Part shown: positions 16,623-25,156 of the stretch, piece by piece
Numbering within the stretch: the first letter of the stretch is position 1
Layout: each line of letters starts with the position of its first letter
Source: an uncultured Acidipila sp.
GTDB lineage: Bacteria; Acidobacteriota; Terriglobia; Terriglobales; Acidobacteriaceae
Length of the DNA: 44,684 bases
Reading direction: 5' to 3'
Assembly (NCBI GenBank): GCA_937859835.1
Contig: CALMAN010000110.1
Coordinates: forward strand, 36,899 to 81,582
Notes under the pieces: generated by a model
Database searches by the model: none
The model's input: the letters and a program-made list of their open reading frames with translations, nothing else
What the model was told of the DNA's origin: nothing
Translations under genes and position numbers: made by a program

Positions 16623-18746
16623 TCAACGAAAGGTGATAACTCCTGCTTCCTGACAGGCCTTCAGGTAATCCGACACAGCAGCGAGCGGGATGGGGCCGAA
16701 CTCGGCGGCGACAGCATCGCGTATCTGTCCCAGACTTCGCTGGCCGTTCACGAAGTTCACGATCTCGTACGCGTACAGTGCTCCCTTATCTTGAACGCGG
16801 ACCAGCCGGCTTGACCTTCCGCCCAGCAGCGTGATGTTTCGCATGCGTTCCGGCCCGAGCCGGTCAAGCAGCACATCGTCGTTCTGGTAGGTAAGTGGGC
16901 CAAAGGCGCCAACGCGGGCCGGAACCAAGGCGGCGTCGCTCTCGGCCCGCCATGGTGCAAGCGGCACGGCCCCTGTTGCGCCGCGCGCGGCGGCTAAGGT
17001 AGCCAGCATGCCTTCCAGCGTTTCCGCCTGCGCCTGTAGCGCGCGATGGAACGAAGCCAACCCGGAAGGCCGGCTTTGCGTGTAGGTGGCGAAGGCTTCT
17101 AACTCGGCCTGCTCTCGAGCCAGCGCGTGCACCATGACATTGCGCGCCTCGTACCAGGCATCGCCGGCTTGCAGGCTGCGATCGTCGGCCAGCTTCTGTG
17201 CGCGTTCAAAGCCTGCTGCAAGCCGCGCTTCGGATCGTGCCGCAAAGAACGATAACAGCGGCTCGGCTCGCTGCTGGCCAAGCGAAGCATAGGTGTAGCC
17301 CGCCGCAGCACCCAGCAGCACTGCCCGGCGCAGCTTGGTCGGGTCAATCTGCTCGAGCGTGTCATGGTCGGTGTGGATATAGATATCTGGCCAGTCGCGC
17401 AGGTAGAGCGAGGGTACGGCGATCGTTGAAGAATCGTAATCGTCATGATCGCTGCCTTCCGCATAGGAGGTTTCATCGACCAGGAACTCGTTGCGCGTTC
17501 CGCTGCCGCCGTTACGGGTCTCGAGAACCGCGGCGTCTGCCCCGCTGCCGTCCTCGGCATACGTGGCTGCTGCGGCGCGAATGGTTTCGGCGAAAAGATC
17601 GCCAACATCTGTCACAAAAGTCGGAAGCGACCAAGGTGTTTCTGTGACGTGGAGTATGGACTTATCCTTGAACGGATCGCCGCCGACCATGTCCATGTGC
17701 ACGTCCGCACGCAGCTCCTGGCGGATGTCGGGATGTTGACTGAGGAAGGCCATCGTACCTTCGACTTCCGGACCCCAGATGAAGCGGATGGTGCGAGCGG
17801 GCCTTGCCAGCTTGCCGCTGTGGATAAGCGTGCTGAGCACGCGCGCAGATTCAAGCGTGGACACGCAGCCGCTCGCGTTGTCATTTGCGCCCGGCCGCTG
17901 GTGGTCAAGGTGGCAGCTGTAGACGACTTCGCCGGCGTGCGGATCGGTTCCGGGAATCGTGCCTGTAATCACAGTCCAGTGGCCTGGCTGCATGCTCGCC
18001 TTTACGTGCGCTTTCAGCAGAACTGTGTGCCCGGCCGCTAGTTGCGCACGCAGGGCCGTCGCGGTACCACGCGACACCATAAAAGCGAAGCCGGTTGTCA
18101 GCCTGGGATCGAGATGACCCCAGCGTACGATGGTCGTGTCAAGCCCCGACCAGGCCGTTGTCTGGTTCGGCATGGCACTTACAACGCCAGAAGCACCATG
18201 CTCGACCACGGCAAGGCGCTGCACCGTCGAGAGCACGCCATCAGCGAGTACGATCTTGCCGCGCACATCCTTACCAAGATAATCCGTTTGTTCCGTTCCC
18301 GCTCCTACATCGACAAGCGGCGCACGCACGTCGGCGCTGTGACTATAGTCGGCAAGCCGTATCGGGTTTGTCGCCCAGTCGCCGAGCGGCATAGCGTCTG
18401 GCGCTAATTCCCAAAGACTTGCTTCCTCCACCTGCCATGCCAGGTGCGAGAGCATGAGGCCGTAACGCACCTTGCCGTCGATCGCATACTGTTCTGCGTG
18501 CGCGTCTTCGAGGCCATACGCACGCGCACGCCCCAGGACGAACTCTGCCGCCTGATCAAACTCCGGCATCGAGGGCACGCGATGAAGCGTTGCGAGCACG
18601 CGCAGGTTCTCGTATGCCGCAGCGCCACTGGCTTCATCGCGCAGGGCTTGCCACTGCGGTTGCGTGAGGAAGGGTTCCTGCGCGCGAGCGATGCAGCAGG
18701 GCAGGACAACCATCAAGCCCGCGAGAAAGGAAAGAAACGCATGCAT
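16623..18746 (-). CDS. Exported M28 family metallopeptidase with PA insert and C-terminal winged-helix-like domain
   Basis: About 707 residues from ATG 18746 (18758 is possible; the track start at 18977 is inside solA). A signal peptide ends near CCIARA. A PA-like domain (YLGKDVRGKIVLADGV) precedes the peptidase core. Candidate zinc ligands are His and Asp in SCHLDHQRPGANDNASG, Glu in GPEVEGT, Asp in DVHMDMVGGD and His in GSDHDDYD, so the two-zinc site looks complete. The last ~50 residues (YEIVNFVNGQRSLGQIRDAV ... YLKACQEAGVITF) resemble a PqqD-like winged helix. Expected activity is aminopeptidase in the periplasm. It is the last gene of the minus-strand peptide cluster. Confidence 0.88.
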   Translation of the reverse strand: MHAFLSFLAGLMVVLPCCIARAQEPFLTQPQWQALRDEASGAAAYENLRVLATLHRVPSMPEFDQAAEFVLGRARAYGLEDAHAEQYAIDGKVRYGLMLSHLAWQVEEASLWELAPDAMPLGDWATNPIRLADYSHSADVRAPLVDVGAGTEQTDYLGKDVRGKIVLADGVLSTVQRLAVVEHGASGVVSAMPNQTTAWSGLDTTIVRWGHLDPRLTTGFAFMVSRGTATALRAQLAAGHTVLLKAHVKASMQPGHWTVITGTIPGTDPHAGEVVYSCHLDHQRPGANDNASGCVSTLESARVLSTLIHSGKLARPARTIRFIWGPEVEGTMAFLSQHPDIRQELRADVHMDMVGGDPFKDKSILHVTETPWSLPTFVTDVGDLFAETIRAAAATYAEDGSGADAAVLETRNGGSGTRNEFLVDETSYAEGSDHDDYDSSTIAVPSLYLRDWPDIYIHTDHDTLEQIDPTKLRRAVLLGAAAGYTYASLGQQRAEPLLSFFAARSEARLAAGFERAQKLADDRSLQAGDAWYEARNVMVHALAREQAELEAFATYTQSRPSGLASFHRALQAQAETLEGMLATLAAARGATGAVPLAPWRAESDAALVPARVGAFGPLTYQNDDVLLDRLGPERMRNITLLGGRSSRLVRVQDKGALYAYEIVNFVNGQRSLGQIRDAVAAEFGPIPLAAVSDYLKACQEAGVITFR

Positions 18747-18900
18747 CGTCGATACCATCCTGGATCTGCTGGGACTGTTCGTAACTTTCGGCGCCGTACC
18801 ATGTGGAGCGACTTGTTTACCGGCCCCGCACGGAGCCGTACAGGCGAGCATGGCACAAGGGGCGCTCAAGTACTCACTGGGCAGCGCGTCATGCACCTGT

Positions 18901-20061
18901 TTAGAGCGGCACCGCTGGTGCAAGGGATTCGAAGCGCTCCAACGAGAACAGATCCAAGGTAGAAGCGGCACCTCCACTTGAAACCATGTCCGCGATCACC
19001 TCGCCGATCACGGGAGCGAACTTAAAGCCATGGCCGGAGAATCCGGCCCCGATGGTGACCGCGGGGTAGTGTGGGTGAGTGCCCAAAAAGAAGTGTTCGT
19101 CGGGAGTCATGGTGTAAAGGCACGTTTCAGCACGCAGCAAGCGACCTGCGAGTCCGGGGATTGTGTCTGCGAGCCGGTCACGAATCGAGCGCTCGTCTGC
19201 AGGGCGTATCTCGCGGCAGACCGAATCGGGGGTACACACTTCTTCGCTGCCGTGCAAAGCAACCTTGACTCCTTCCGAGATGGGTCCGGTAAGTGGAAAT
19301 CCGTAGATACAACGGCTCTCTCCTTCTTCCTCAATTAGGTAAACGGGAAAGTGCTCTTCACGGAAGTGTTCTATGCTCTCCTTCGGTTCAAACCAATAGA
19401 GCACCTGCCGGGTAACCCGCATGGGCAGGCCGAGACTGGCAAGCACCTGCGGCGTCCACGGACCCGCCGTCAAGACAAGCCGATCCGCCGAGTACATACC
19501 CTTGTCGGTGTGCACCGTAACACCCGCACCTCCCGGCCCGGCTTGCCAGCCGAGAACAGCCTCCTCTGTGTGCAGCTGCGCGCCCGCGCGCACTGCCTGT
19601 CGCAGCTGCTGCTCCACACAGGCTTCTGGGCGGAGATAGCCGGCACTTGCTTCAAGCAGTGCGCACGTATCTGGACGGACGCTGAAGACCGGGTAGCGCC
19701 GCTTGAGTTCTGCGGCATCGAGCAGTTGATAGGGGAGGTTAAACTGCCCCGCACTCGCAGAGCTACGTTGCACGAGTTGCCCATCGCGAGAACCGACCAC
19801 CAGGGCGCCGGTTAAGTGGAGCAAGTTGGTTCCTGTGTCCCGCTCTAACTTTTTCCATAAGTCAAAGGAGCGAAGAAGCAGCGGGACATAGCGATGATCT
19901 TCGAAGTAGGCCTGGCGATAGATGCGCGTGAGCCCATGCGAGGACCCGTGAGAGTGAGGGGGAGTGTACTGGTCGAAGCCGCGAACGTGGCAGCCCCGTT
20001 CCGCGATGTGCTGTGCGGCTGCGCTGCCCATGGCGCCGAGGCCGATAACTAGAACTTCCAA
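18901..20061 (-). CDS. Sarcosine oxidase / N-methyl-tryptophan oxidase-like flavoenzyme
   Basis: 386 residues, typical for monomeric sarcosine oxidase-type enzymes. The start MEVLVIGLGAMGSAAAQHIAERG is an FAD-binding Rossmann motif. SHGSSHGLTRIYRQAYFED is the conserved early segment, and ETCLYTMTPDEHFFLGTHP includes the Cys that binds FAD covalently in the family. GAGFSGHGFKFAPVIGE closes the fold. Relatives oxidise secondary amines such as sarcosine, N-methyl-tryptophan or fructosyl amino acids, giving hydrogen peroxide and an aldehyde. No signal peptide is seen, so it acts in the cytoplasm. It lies 62 bases after a receptor gene, which suggests that the imported compound carries an N-alkyl group (inference). 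Exact substrate unknown. Confidence 0.9.
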   Translation of the reverse strand: MEVLVIGLGAMGSAAAQHIAERGCHVRGFDQYTPPHSHGSSHGLTRIYRQAYFEDHRYVPLLLRSFDLWKKLERDTGTNLLHLTGALVVGSRDGQLVQRSSASAGQFNLPYQLLDAAELKRRYPVFSVRPDTCALLEASAGYLRPEACVEQQLRQAVRAGAQLHTEEAVLGWQAGPGGAGVTVHTDKGMYSADRLVLTAGPWTPQVLASLGLPMRVTRQVLYWFEPKESIEHFREEHFPVYLIEEEGESRCIYGFPLTGPISEGVKVALHGSEEVCTPDSVCREIRPADERSIRDRLADTIPGLAGRLLRAETCLYTMTPDEHFFLGTHPHYPAVTIGAGFSGHGFKFAPVIGEVIADMVSSGGAASTLDLFSLERFESLAPAVPL

Positions 20062-20123
20062 GCAGGTCTTCCTTCGCTATGCGTTGACTACGGGGTGCGT
20101 GGATCGGTTACATCGTGCGAGGC

Positions 20124-23100
20124 TCAGAAGGTCAGCCGCAGGCCAGCCTGCATCTGGCGCCGTGAGCCTTGCTCGAAGGTGCCGGAGCCGCGCTGGCGTA
20201 TGTTGGTGCGATTGGCAGCCGTGGTGCCGTTGATTGATTCCGGTGCACCTGACAGGTTGCCGTTGAGCAAGTTCTCAGGGGCGTCGTAGGAGCTGCGATT
20301 GAAGATGTTGAAAACGTCCCACGACGTCTGCACGGCCAGCCTGTCTCCGAGGATGTTATGGCTGTATTCTATGCGCACGTCGTTATGCAGCAGCAGATCA
20401 AGGCCAAGCTGATTGGGAGGTGCAAGCGGGAGAGTTGGTAAACCAGCCTTCAATTGCTGTAGCTGAGCAGAAGTCATGAGCCCCTGGCTGACCAGGAGAT
20501 TGCCGGCGGGCGTGAGTTGCCCTGCCATGGTCGAGTTGTAGTTCGCGATGGCTGTATTCAGATTTTTTCCGGCCTTCAGGCTGCGTCCAAAAGCACCCGG
20601 TTCATAGCCGGGCAGCAGATCGTTTACAGTCCCGTCGCCGGTCACGTCGGTGCAGAAGATCTCTTCCGGTCCTCCACCGCAGCCGCCTCCAAAGGCAACC
20701 GGCAGCAGAGCATTGTTCGATAAGGGTGAGAACCAGTGAGTGATCTGGCTAAAGGTAAAGCCGCGCTTGATGTCGGTGATGGTTCCAAGATTGAGAATGG
20801 AGGTGCGGTCCAAGCCATCGGGGCCGACGAAACGATTGGGGGCGACGTTGTCCCACGAAGTTGGGGAAGCGGACACGTCGGCAGCGCCCGTTCCCGAAGT
20901 ACGCAGATTGCCTACGTTGCGAGAGAGCGTGTAGGCAAAGGTGACAGTGTTTCCATTCATCCAGCGGAACATGCCGCTGTCTGGCGCGCCGAATCTCCCA
21001 TCCAGCCGCAGGTTCAAACCGTTGTAAGTATTCAAGCCGCGATGCTCGTAGAAGTTCATCGGGCCGAAGTTAGGATTGAGGCCCCGAAAGGCGTAGCCAT
21101 TCTGCGATGTGCCCGCACCTAATCCGGAAGCTCCGTAGGTAGCAATCGTGGCACCCTGATTGATCGCACAGGTGGTGCCCGCGAGAGATGCAGGGCAGCC
21201 CAGCGAGCTGTTGGTGGCCGCGATCGCGGCAGCCGCAAGAACCGGGTCGAAAGTGGCAGCGGTGGCTGAGCCTACGTGATTCTCATCGACGACCAGCGGA
21301 AACTCATACCCATGCACATACACGTACTCGCCGGTGAACACCAGACCCTTGCGAAGCTGGCGCTGGTAGGCCACGTTGGCTTGCGCGACACGCGGGTTCT
21401 TGGTTCCAGGCGCCCAGGCTGGGACGTAGAGCGCATTGTTCAAGGCAAAGGTGGAATCAGTGGAAGTATTGAGTGCGGCAGCAGCCACGTAGAGCTCATT
21501 CAGGTTGTTGATCCCCGTAGAAGCCTCCCCGATGGTTTCTCCGAACAAAGGCGCCAGGGCCGCACCGGAGGTCCCGTTGGGAAAGCCGTACTGCGTCGCG
21601 AGCGGGTCGCCGGCTTTAAAGGCCAAGCCGTTCCGGGGATCGATCAAGGCGCTTCCTGCCGTTACCGTTTGCATCTGCGAGGAGATACCGGCAGGGATAA
21701 AGTCGCTCGGATCGCCATAAAAGCCATCCAGCGTGAGCTCTTCATAGTAGAGCCCCGCGGCGGAACGGATCACTGTCTTACCGTCGCCGTGTACGTCCCA
21801 GGCCACTCCGACCTGCGGAGCGAAATCCGTCTTCGGGTTGTGCCGGTACCCGCCGTAGCCGGGTTTAAAGGCGTCGATCGCCGTGCCGTGATCTACCCCG
21901 GGATCAAACTGCCCGGAGAAAAACACATACCGCACGCCCGCGTTGATCGTTAGCTGGCGCGAAACCTTCCAGGCGTCGTGGATGTAGGCCGCCGGTCTCC
22001 ACTCTGGAAATGCGCCATGAGGAAAGCCCAAAGCACCTGGAACCGTGTAAAAACCAAGCCCGTTGCCCAGACTGATCGAGGTAAGAGGGAACTGCGTCGG
22101 ATCGGTAAGTCCCGGCCCGAGATAGCTATCTGTATCGAGTTCAGGACTGTTCTCACGCAGCGGGTAATCCGTACCGAGCAGCCAGTGCGTCAGGTCTGTG
22201 CCAAACGACAAAGTATGTCGACCGAGCTCGAGGACTCCGTCATACTTCCCATCGTGGGTGTGTTGCTTTTCATACTGACTGGACAGCCAGTTGACTCCGT
22301 AAGCAAGCGTGGAGCCGCCGTCAATCTGGATCAGGTATTTGCGGCCAAGTGTATCGGCCGGCGCGGGCGCCTGGGGATTGGGCAGAAGCCTTTCCGAGTA
22401 CGAGTTAAAGCCGTAGGCAAAGGAGTGGCTGCCCCGGCTGCCTGCATACGACGCGCCCCCGCCAAAAACAATGGCCTGCGTCTTGTTATCGAGCGAGTCA
22501 AGATAGGTGCTGCCAAGCTCGGGATAGCCGACGACGCCGTGATTTGGTGAGTAGCTATACCGGGCAAATGCCTTCCACCGATCAGAAAGGACTGCGTCAA
22601 GGCGGCCCAGGGCGTAGTTCTCCCGGAAAGGTTTGCCGTAAAAGCCATTCAAGCTCGGGAAGATGGTGTCGGCATAAAACGAGTCGCGCGAGTCGGTGAG
22701 CTCATAGTCAAGGAAATAGAAAAGCCGGTCGCGCACAAAGGCTCCTCCCAGGTGACCGCCGATCTGGTTGCGATCATAGGGGGAAAGCTCAGGGCCAATC
22801 TTTGCGCCCAGCCGCGAATCGCGAAAGAACTCAAAAGCCGAACCGTGGAGATCGTTGCTGCCTGACCTTGTCAGGATATTGACGGCACCCCCTGAAGCGA
22901 CACTTTGCGCCGGGTTCAGCGTTGACTGGGCTACCTGAAACTCCTGCACCGCATCAAGCCCTGTGTTCTGCACCGGGCCGCCTACGGTGTGGTCCTGCAG
23001 CGAAAGGCCATCCAGCTGCACCTGCGTTTCGCGTCCCGAGCGGCCCTGAAATGCCGCGATAGTGAAGTTGTTCTTGGTCGGGTCAATGTCATTGCCGTCG

Positions 23101-23633
23101 CGCAACTGAACGCCGGGCGAAAGCTGCGCAAGGTCCATCGCATTGCGGCCCACAATGGGCAGCTGCTCAATCTGCTTCTGCGTGATCACTTCGCCAGACT
23201 CGGTGGACACTGTGTCGAGGTCGGTTGCGGTTCCCGAGGATACGGTGACCTGCTCCGAAGTGCTCCCGGCGCTCAGGGTCACGTTCAAAGAATTGACACG
23301 CGAAATCAGCACCAGCAGATGAGGCACGGATGCCTGCTTGAAGCCCTGCGCCTCCACGGTGACCAGGTAGGAGTCCGGGTGCACTTCAAGCAGACGATAG
23401 AAGCCCTGCGCATCCGAAGTGGCTTCGATCTTTTCTCCGGTGGTTTCATCGGTCGCCAACACCCGGGCGTTCGGCACTACCGCCCCGGACGAATCCGTTA
23501 CCGTGCCCTCGATGCCGCCCGTTGTCTTTTGCGCGTGCAGAGGAGCAAGGGAGCTAAGAACTGTGGCCAGCACCCCAGCCGTTTGAAGTGACCGGCTTAG
23601 CCGCTGTTTCCTGCTGGACGTATGCTTCGTCAT
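20124..23633 (-). CDS. TonB-dependent receptor, Oar-like
   Basis: 1169 residues from ATG 23633, which has AAAGGA upstream; the track start at 23723 is too long. A signal peptide ends near SLAPLHAQ. The regulatory-like domain (GGIEGTVTDSSGAVVPNARV) covers residues ~38-120. Plug signs include IEQLPIVGRNAMDLAQLSPG, GRSGRETQVQLDG and GGAVNILTRSGSNDLHGSAF. The barrel ends MQAGLRLTF with terminal Phe. It lies in a same-strand run with S9, MFS and M20 genes upstream and the flavoenzyme and M28 peptidase downstream, which points to a peptide or amino-acid derivative as ligand (inference). A 251-base gap upstream may hold its own promoter. Confidence 0.93.
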   Translation of the reverse strand: MTKHTSSRKQRLSRSLQTAGVLATVLSSLAPLHAQKTTGGIEGTVTDSSGAVVPNARVLATDETTGEKIEATSDAQGFYRLLEVHPDSYLVTVEAQGFKQASVPHLLVLISRVNSLNVTLSAGSTSEQVTVSSGTATDLDTVSTESGEVITQKQIEQLPIVGRNAMDLAQLSPGVQLRDGNDIDPTKNNFTIAAFQGRSGRETQVQLDGLSLQDHTVGGPVQNTGLDAVQEFQVAQSTLNPAQSVASGGAVNILTRSGSNDLHGSAFEFFRDSRLGAKIGPELSPYDRNQIGGHLGGAFVRDRLFYFLDYELTDSRDSFYADTIFPSLNGFYGKPFRENYALGRLDAVLSDRWKAFARYSYSPNHGVVGYPELGSTYLDSLDNKTQAIVFGGGASYAGSRGSHSFAYGFNSYSERLLPNPQAPAPADTLGRKYLIQIDGGSTLAYGVNWLSSQYEKQHTHDGKYDGVLELGRHTLSFGTDLTHWLLGTDYPLRENSPELDTDSYLGPGLTDPTQFPLTSISLGNGLGFYTVPGALGFPHGAFPEWRPAAYIHDAWKVSRQLTINAGVRYVFFSGQFDPGVDHGTAIDAFKPGYGGYRHNPKTDFAPQVGVAWDVHGDGKTVIRSAAGLYYEELTLDGFYGDPSDFIPAGISSQMQTVTAGSALIDPRNGLAFKAGDPLATQYGFPNGTSGAALAPLFGETIGEASTGINNLNELYVAAAALNTSTDSTFALNNALYVPAWAPGTKNPRVAQANVAYQRQLRKGLVFTGEYVYVHGYEFPLVVDENHVGSATAATFDPVLAAAAIAATNSSLGCPASLAGTTCAINQGATIATYGASGLGAGTSQNGYAFRGLNPNFGPMNFYEHRGLNTYNGLNLRLDGRFGAPDSGMFRWMNGNTVTFAYTLSRNVGNLRTSGTGAADVSASPTSWDNVAPNRFVGPDGLDRTSILNLGTITDIKRGFTFSQITHWFSPLSNNALLPVAFGGGCGGGPEEIFCTDVTGDGTVNDLLPGYEPGAFGRSLKAGKNLNTAIANYNSTMAGQLTPAGNLLVSQGLMTSAQLQQLKAGLPTLPLAPPNQLGLDLLLHNDVRIEYSHNILGDRLAVQTSWDVFNIFNRSSYDAPENLLNGNLSGAPESINGTTAANRTNIRQRGSGTFEQGSRRQMQAGLRLTF

Positions 23634-23857
23634 TTTTGTCCTTTTCAAGCGAGTAAAAGCAATGAGTGACACAGGGAACGGTGGAGAGCAGCTGTGTTTG
23701 ACGCCGACAGCGCAAGGTCTCAAGAGCCTGGTGTAAGTGCCGCCACAGTGCTTGCTACTTCAAAGGGGTGCGCAGGCAGACAGCAGAGCATGCGTGCGCC
23801 GTTTGTAACACTTCGTGTACGGAGGAGCAAGAAAAACCACAACCGTATCCTTTCAGC

Positions 23858-23878
23858 CTCACGCACGGTGTTCGTGAG
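23858..23878 (-). other. Hairpin just after the M20 deacylase gene
   Basis: CTCACG and CGTGAG form a 6-base-pair stem with a 9-base loop, starting seven bases after the M20 stop on the minus strand. No thymine run follows directly, so it may be an mRNA end or processing structure rather than a terminator. The rest of the gap to the receptor shows nothing clear. Confidence 0.3.
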
Positions 23879-23884
23879 AAGCAG

Positions 23885-25156
23885 TCAACGCGTGTAACTG
23901 CCTCCACACCAAGCCACGATCAGCATCGCCAAAACCTTTGCGCACGCAAACACTTCCTCGAGCTCCACATGCTCTTCTACCGTATGCGCGAACGCCACAT
24001 CGCCGGGCCCGTAAAGTACAGCGGGAAATCTGCCGTGCTCGGTAAAGAGCCGAAGATCGGACCCGTACGGTACCCCTCGCACCCGCGGCTGCGTACCGAA
24101 CACCTGCGCATGCGCTTCGCGCAAAGCAACAACAATCGGCTCTGCCAGCGATGTTTGCCCAGGTTCGAATTGCCCCTCGATCCAGGTGAGTGATGGAGGG
24201 TGGTCTTTGAGCCATGGGTCGTTTTCGCTGACCTGTGCAAGACACGTGGCAAGGGCGGCCCGCGCAGCCGCAGTCGTCTCGCCGGGAAACACGCCGAAGC
24301 GCCCTTCGGCGACCAGGGTTTCCGGCACGGTCGAGAGCCAGTCTCCGGCAGCCACTGTGCCTACCGAGATGGGCGCGATGTTGTCTTCGAACTCAAAGAT
24401 CTGGTTTTTGTAAGACAAGTGCCGGGCGCGATCAAGTGCTTGCACGGCCGCGAAGATCTGCTGGAACTTGTCAACCGCGCTCACGCCGAAGCGCTTCATG
24501 CTCGCGTGGATAGCACGGCCGACGATCTCGACGCGGAAGCTCAGCGCGCCCGCATGCACCGGGCAGGCGCGCAACTGGGTTGGCTCCATGAGCACCGCGG
24601 CATCGGCCCGTATACCCCGGACCAGCGTGGTCAGGGTACCGACGCCGCCGCTTTCTTCCCCGATTACGCTCTCCAGCAGCACCGTGCCAAGCGGCTTATA
24701 GTGCAGGTTGCGCAGCGCCTCCATTGCGCACACGGCTGCCGCCAGCCCTGCCTTCATGTCGCAGCTGCCGCGCCCGTGCAGCTTTCCATCCGCAACCGTA
24801 CCGCTCCACGGAGCGAAGCGCCACAGTTCCGGGTTTCCGATGGGGACGACATCCATGTGACCGTTCAAGATCAGCGAGCGCCCGGTCTTGTCCGTTCCCG
24901 TCCACTGGCCGATCACATTCAGCCGCTCCGCAAAGGAAACGCCGTCATCGGAAAAGGCAGGGTGGTGCTCTAACTCGGCGAACTGGGAAGTAAGTATCTG
25001 CACTTCACAGCCAATCGCCCGAAGTTTGTCCGCGAAGAAGCGCTGTGCTGCCTGCTCTTCGCCCGGAAGGCTTGGGATGCGGACAAGGTCTTGCAGAAAG
25101 CCGGTGATCGGCTCGCGGAGCCGGTCGATCTCCGCCGAGATAGGGCGAGAGTCCAT
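23885..25156 (-). CDS. M20 family metallo-deacylase / dipeptidase (ArgE/DapE-like)
   Basis: About 423 residues from ATG 25156, which shares its A with the upstream TGA stop (TGATG); the track GTG is one codon earlier. Metal-site motifs are complete: NGHMDVVP, GSCDMKAGLA, the catalytic Glu pair in IGEESGGVGT, and a C-terminal His in AHTVEEHVEL. A lid domain sits between (HAGALSFRVEIVGRAIHAS). Relatives hydrolyse N-acyl amino acids, N-succinyl-diaminopimelate or dipeptides in the cytoplasm. No signal peptide is seen. Coupling to an MFS transporter and an exported S9 peptidase suggests it cleaves an imported acyl-amino acid or dipeptide (inference). The exact substrate cannot be read. Confidence 0.92.
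   Translation of the reverse strand: MDSRPISAEIDRLREPITGFLQDLVRIPSLPGEEQAAQRFFADKLRAIGCEVQILTSQFAELEHHPAFSDDGVSFAERLNVIGQWTGTDKTGRSLILNGHMDVVPIGNPELWRFAPWSGTVADGKLHGRGSCDMKAGLAAAVCAMEALRNLHYKPLGTVLLESVIGEESGGVGTLTTLVRGIRADAAVLMEPTQLRACPVHAGALSFRVEIVGRAIHASMKRFGVSAVDKFQQIFAAVQALDRARHLSYKNQIFEFEDNIAPISVGTVAAGDWLSTVPETLVAEGRFGVFPGETTAAARAALATCLAQVSENDPWLKDHPPSLTWIEGQFEPGQTSLAEPIVVALREAHAQVFGTQPRVRGVPYGSDLRLFTEHGRFPAVLYGPGDVAFAHTVEEHVELEEVFACAKVLAMLIVAWCGGSYTR

Noticed and set aside
17819-17827. TGTGGATAA, a perfect DnaA box on the minus strand, considered as an origin sign near dnaN
   Set aside because: A single box inside the M28 coding sequence, about 17 kb from dnaN, with no AT-rich region or cluster of boxes.
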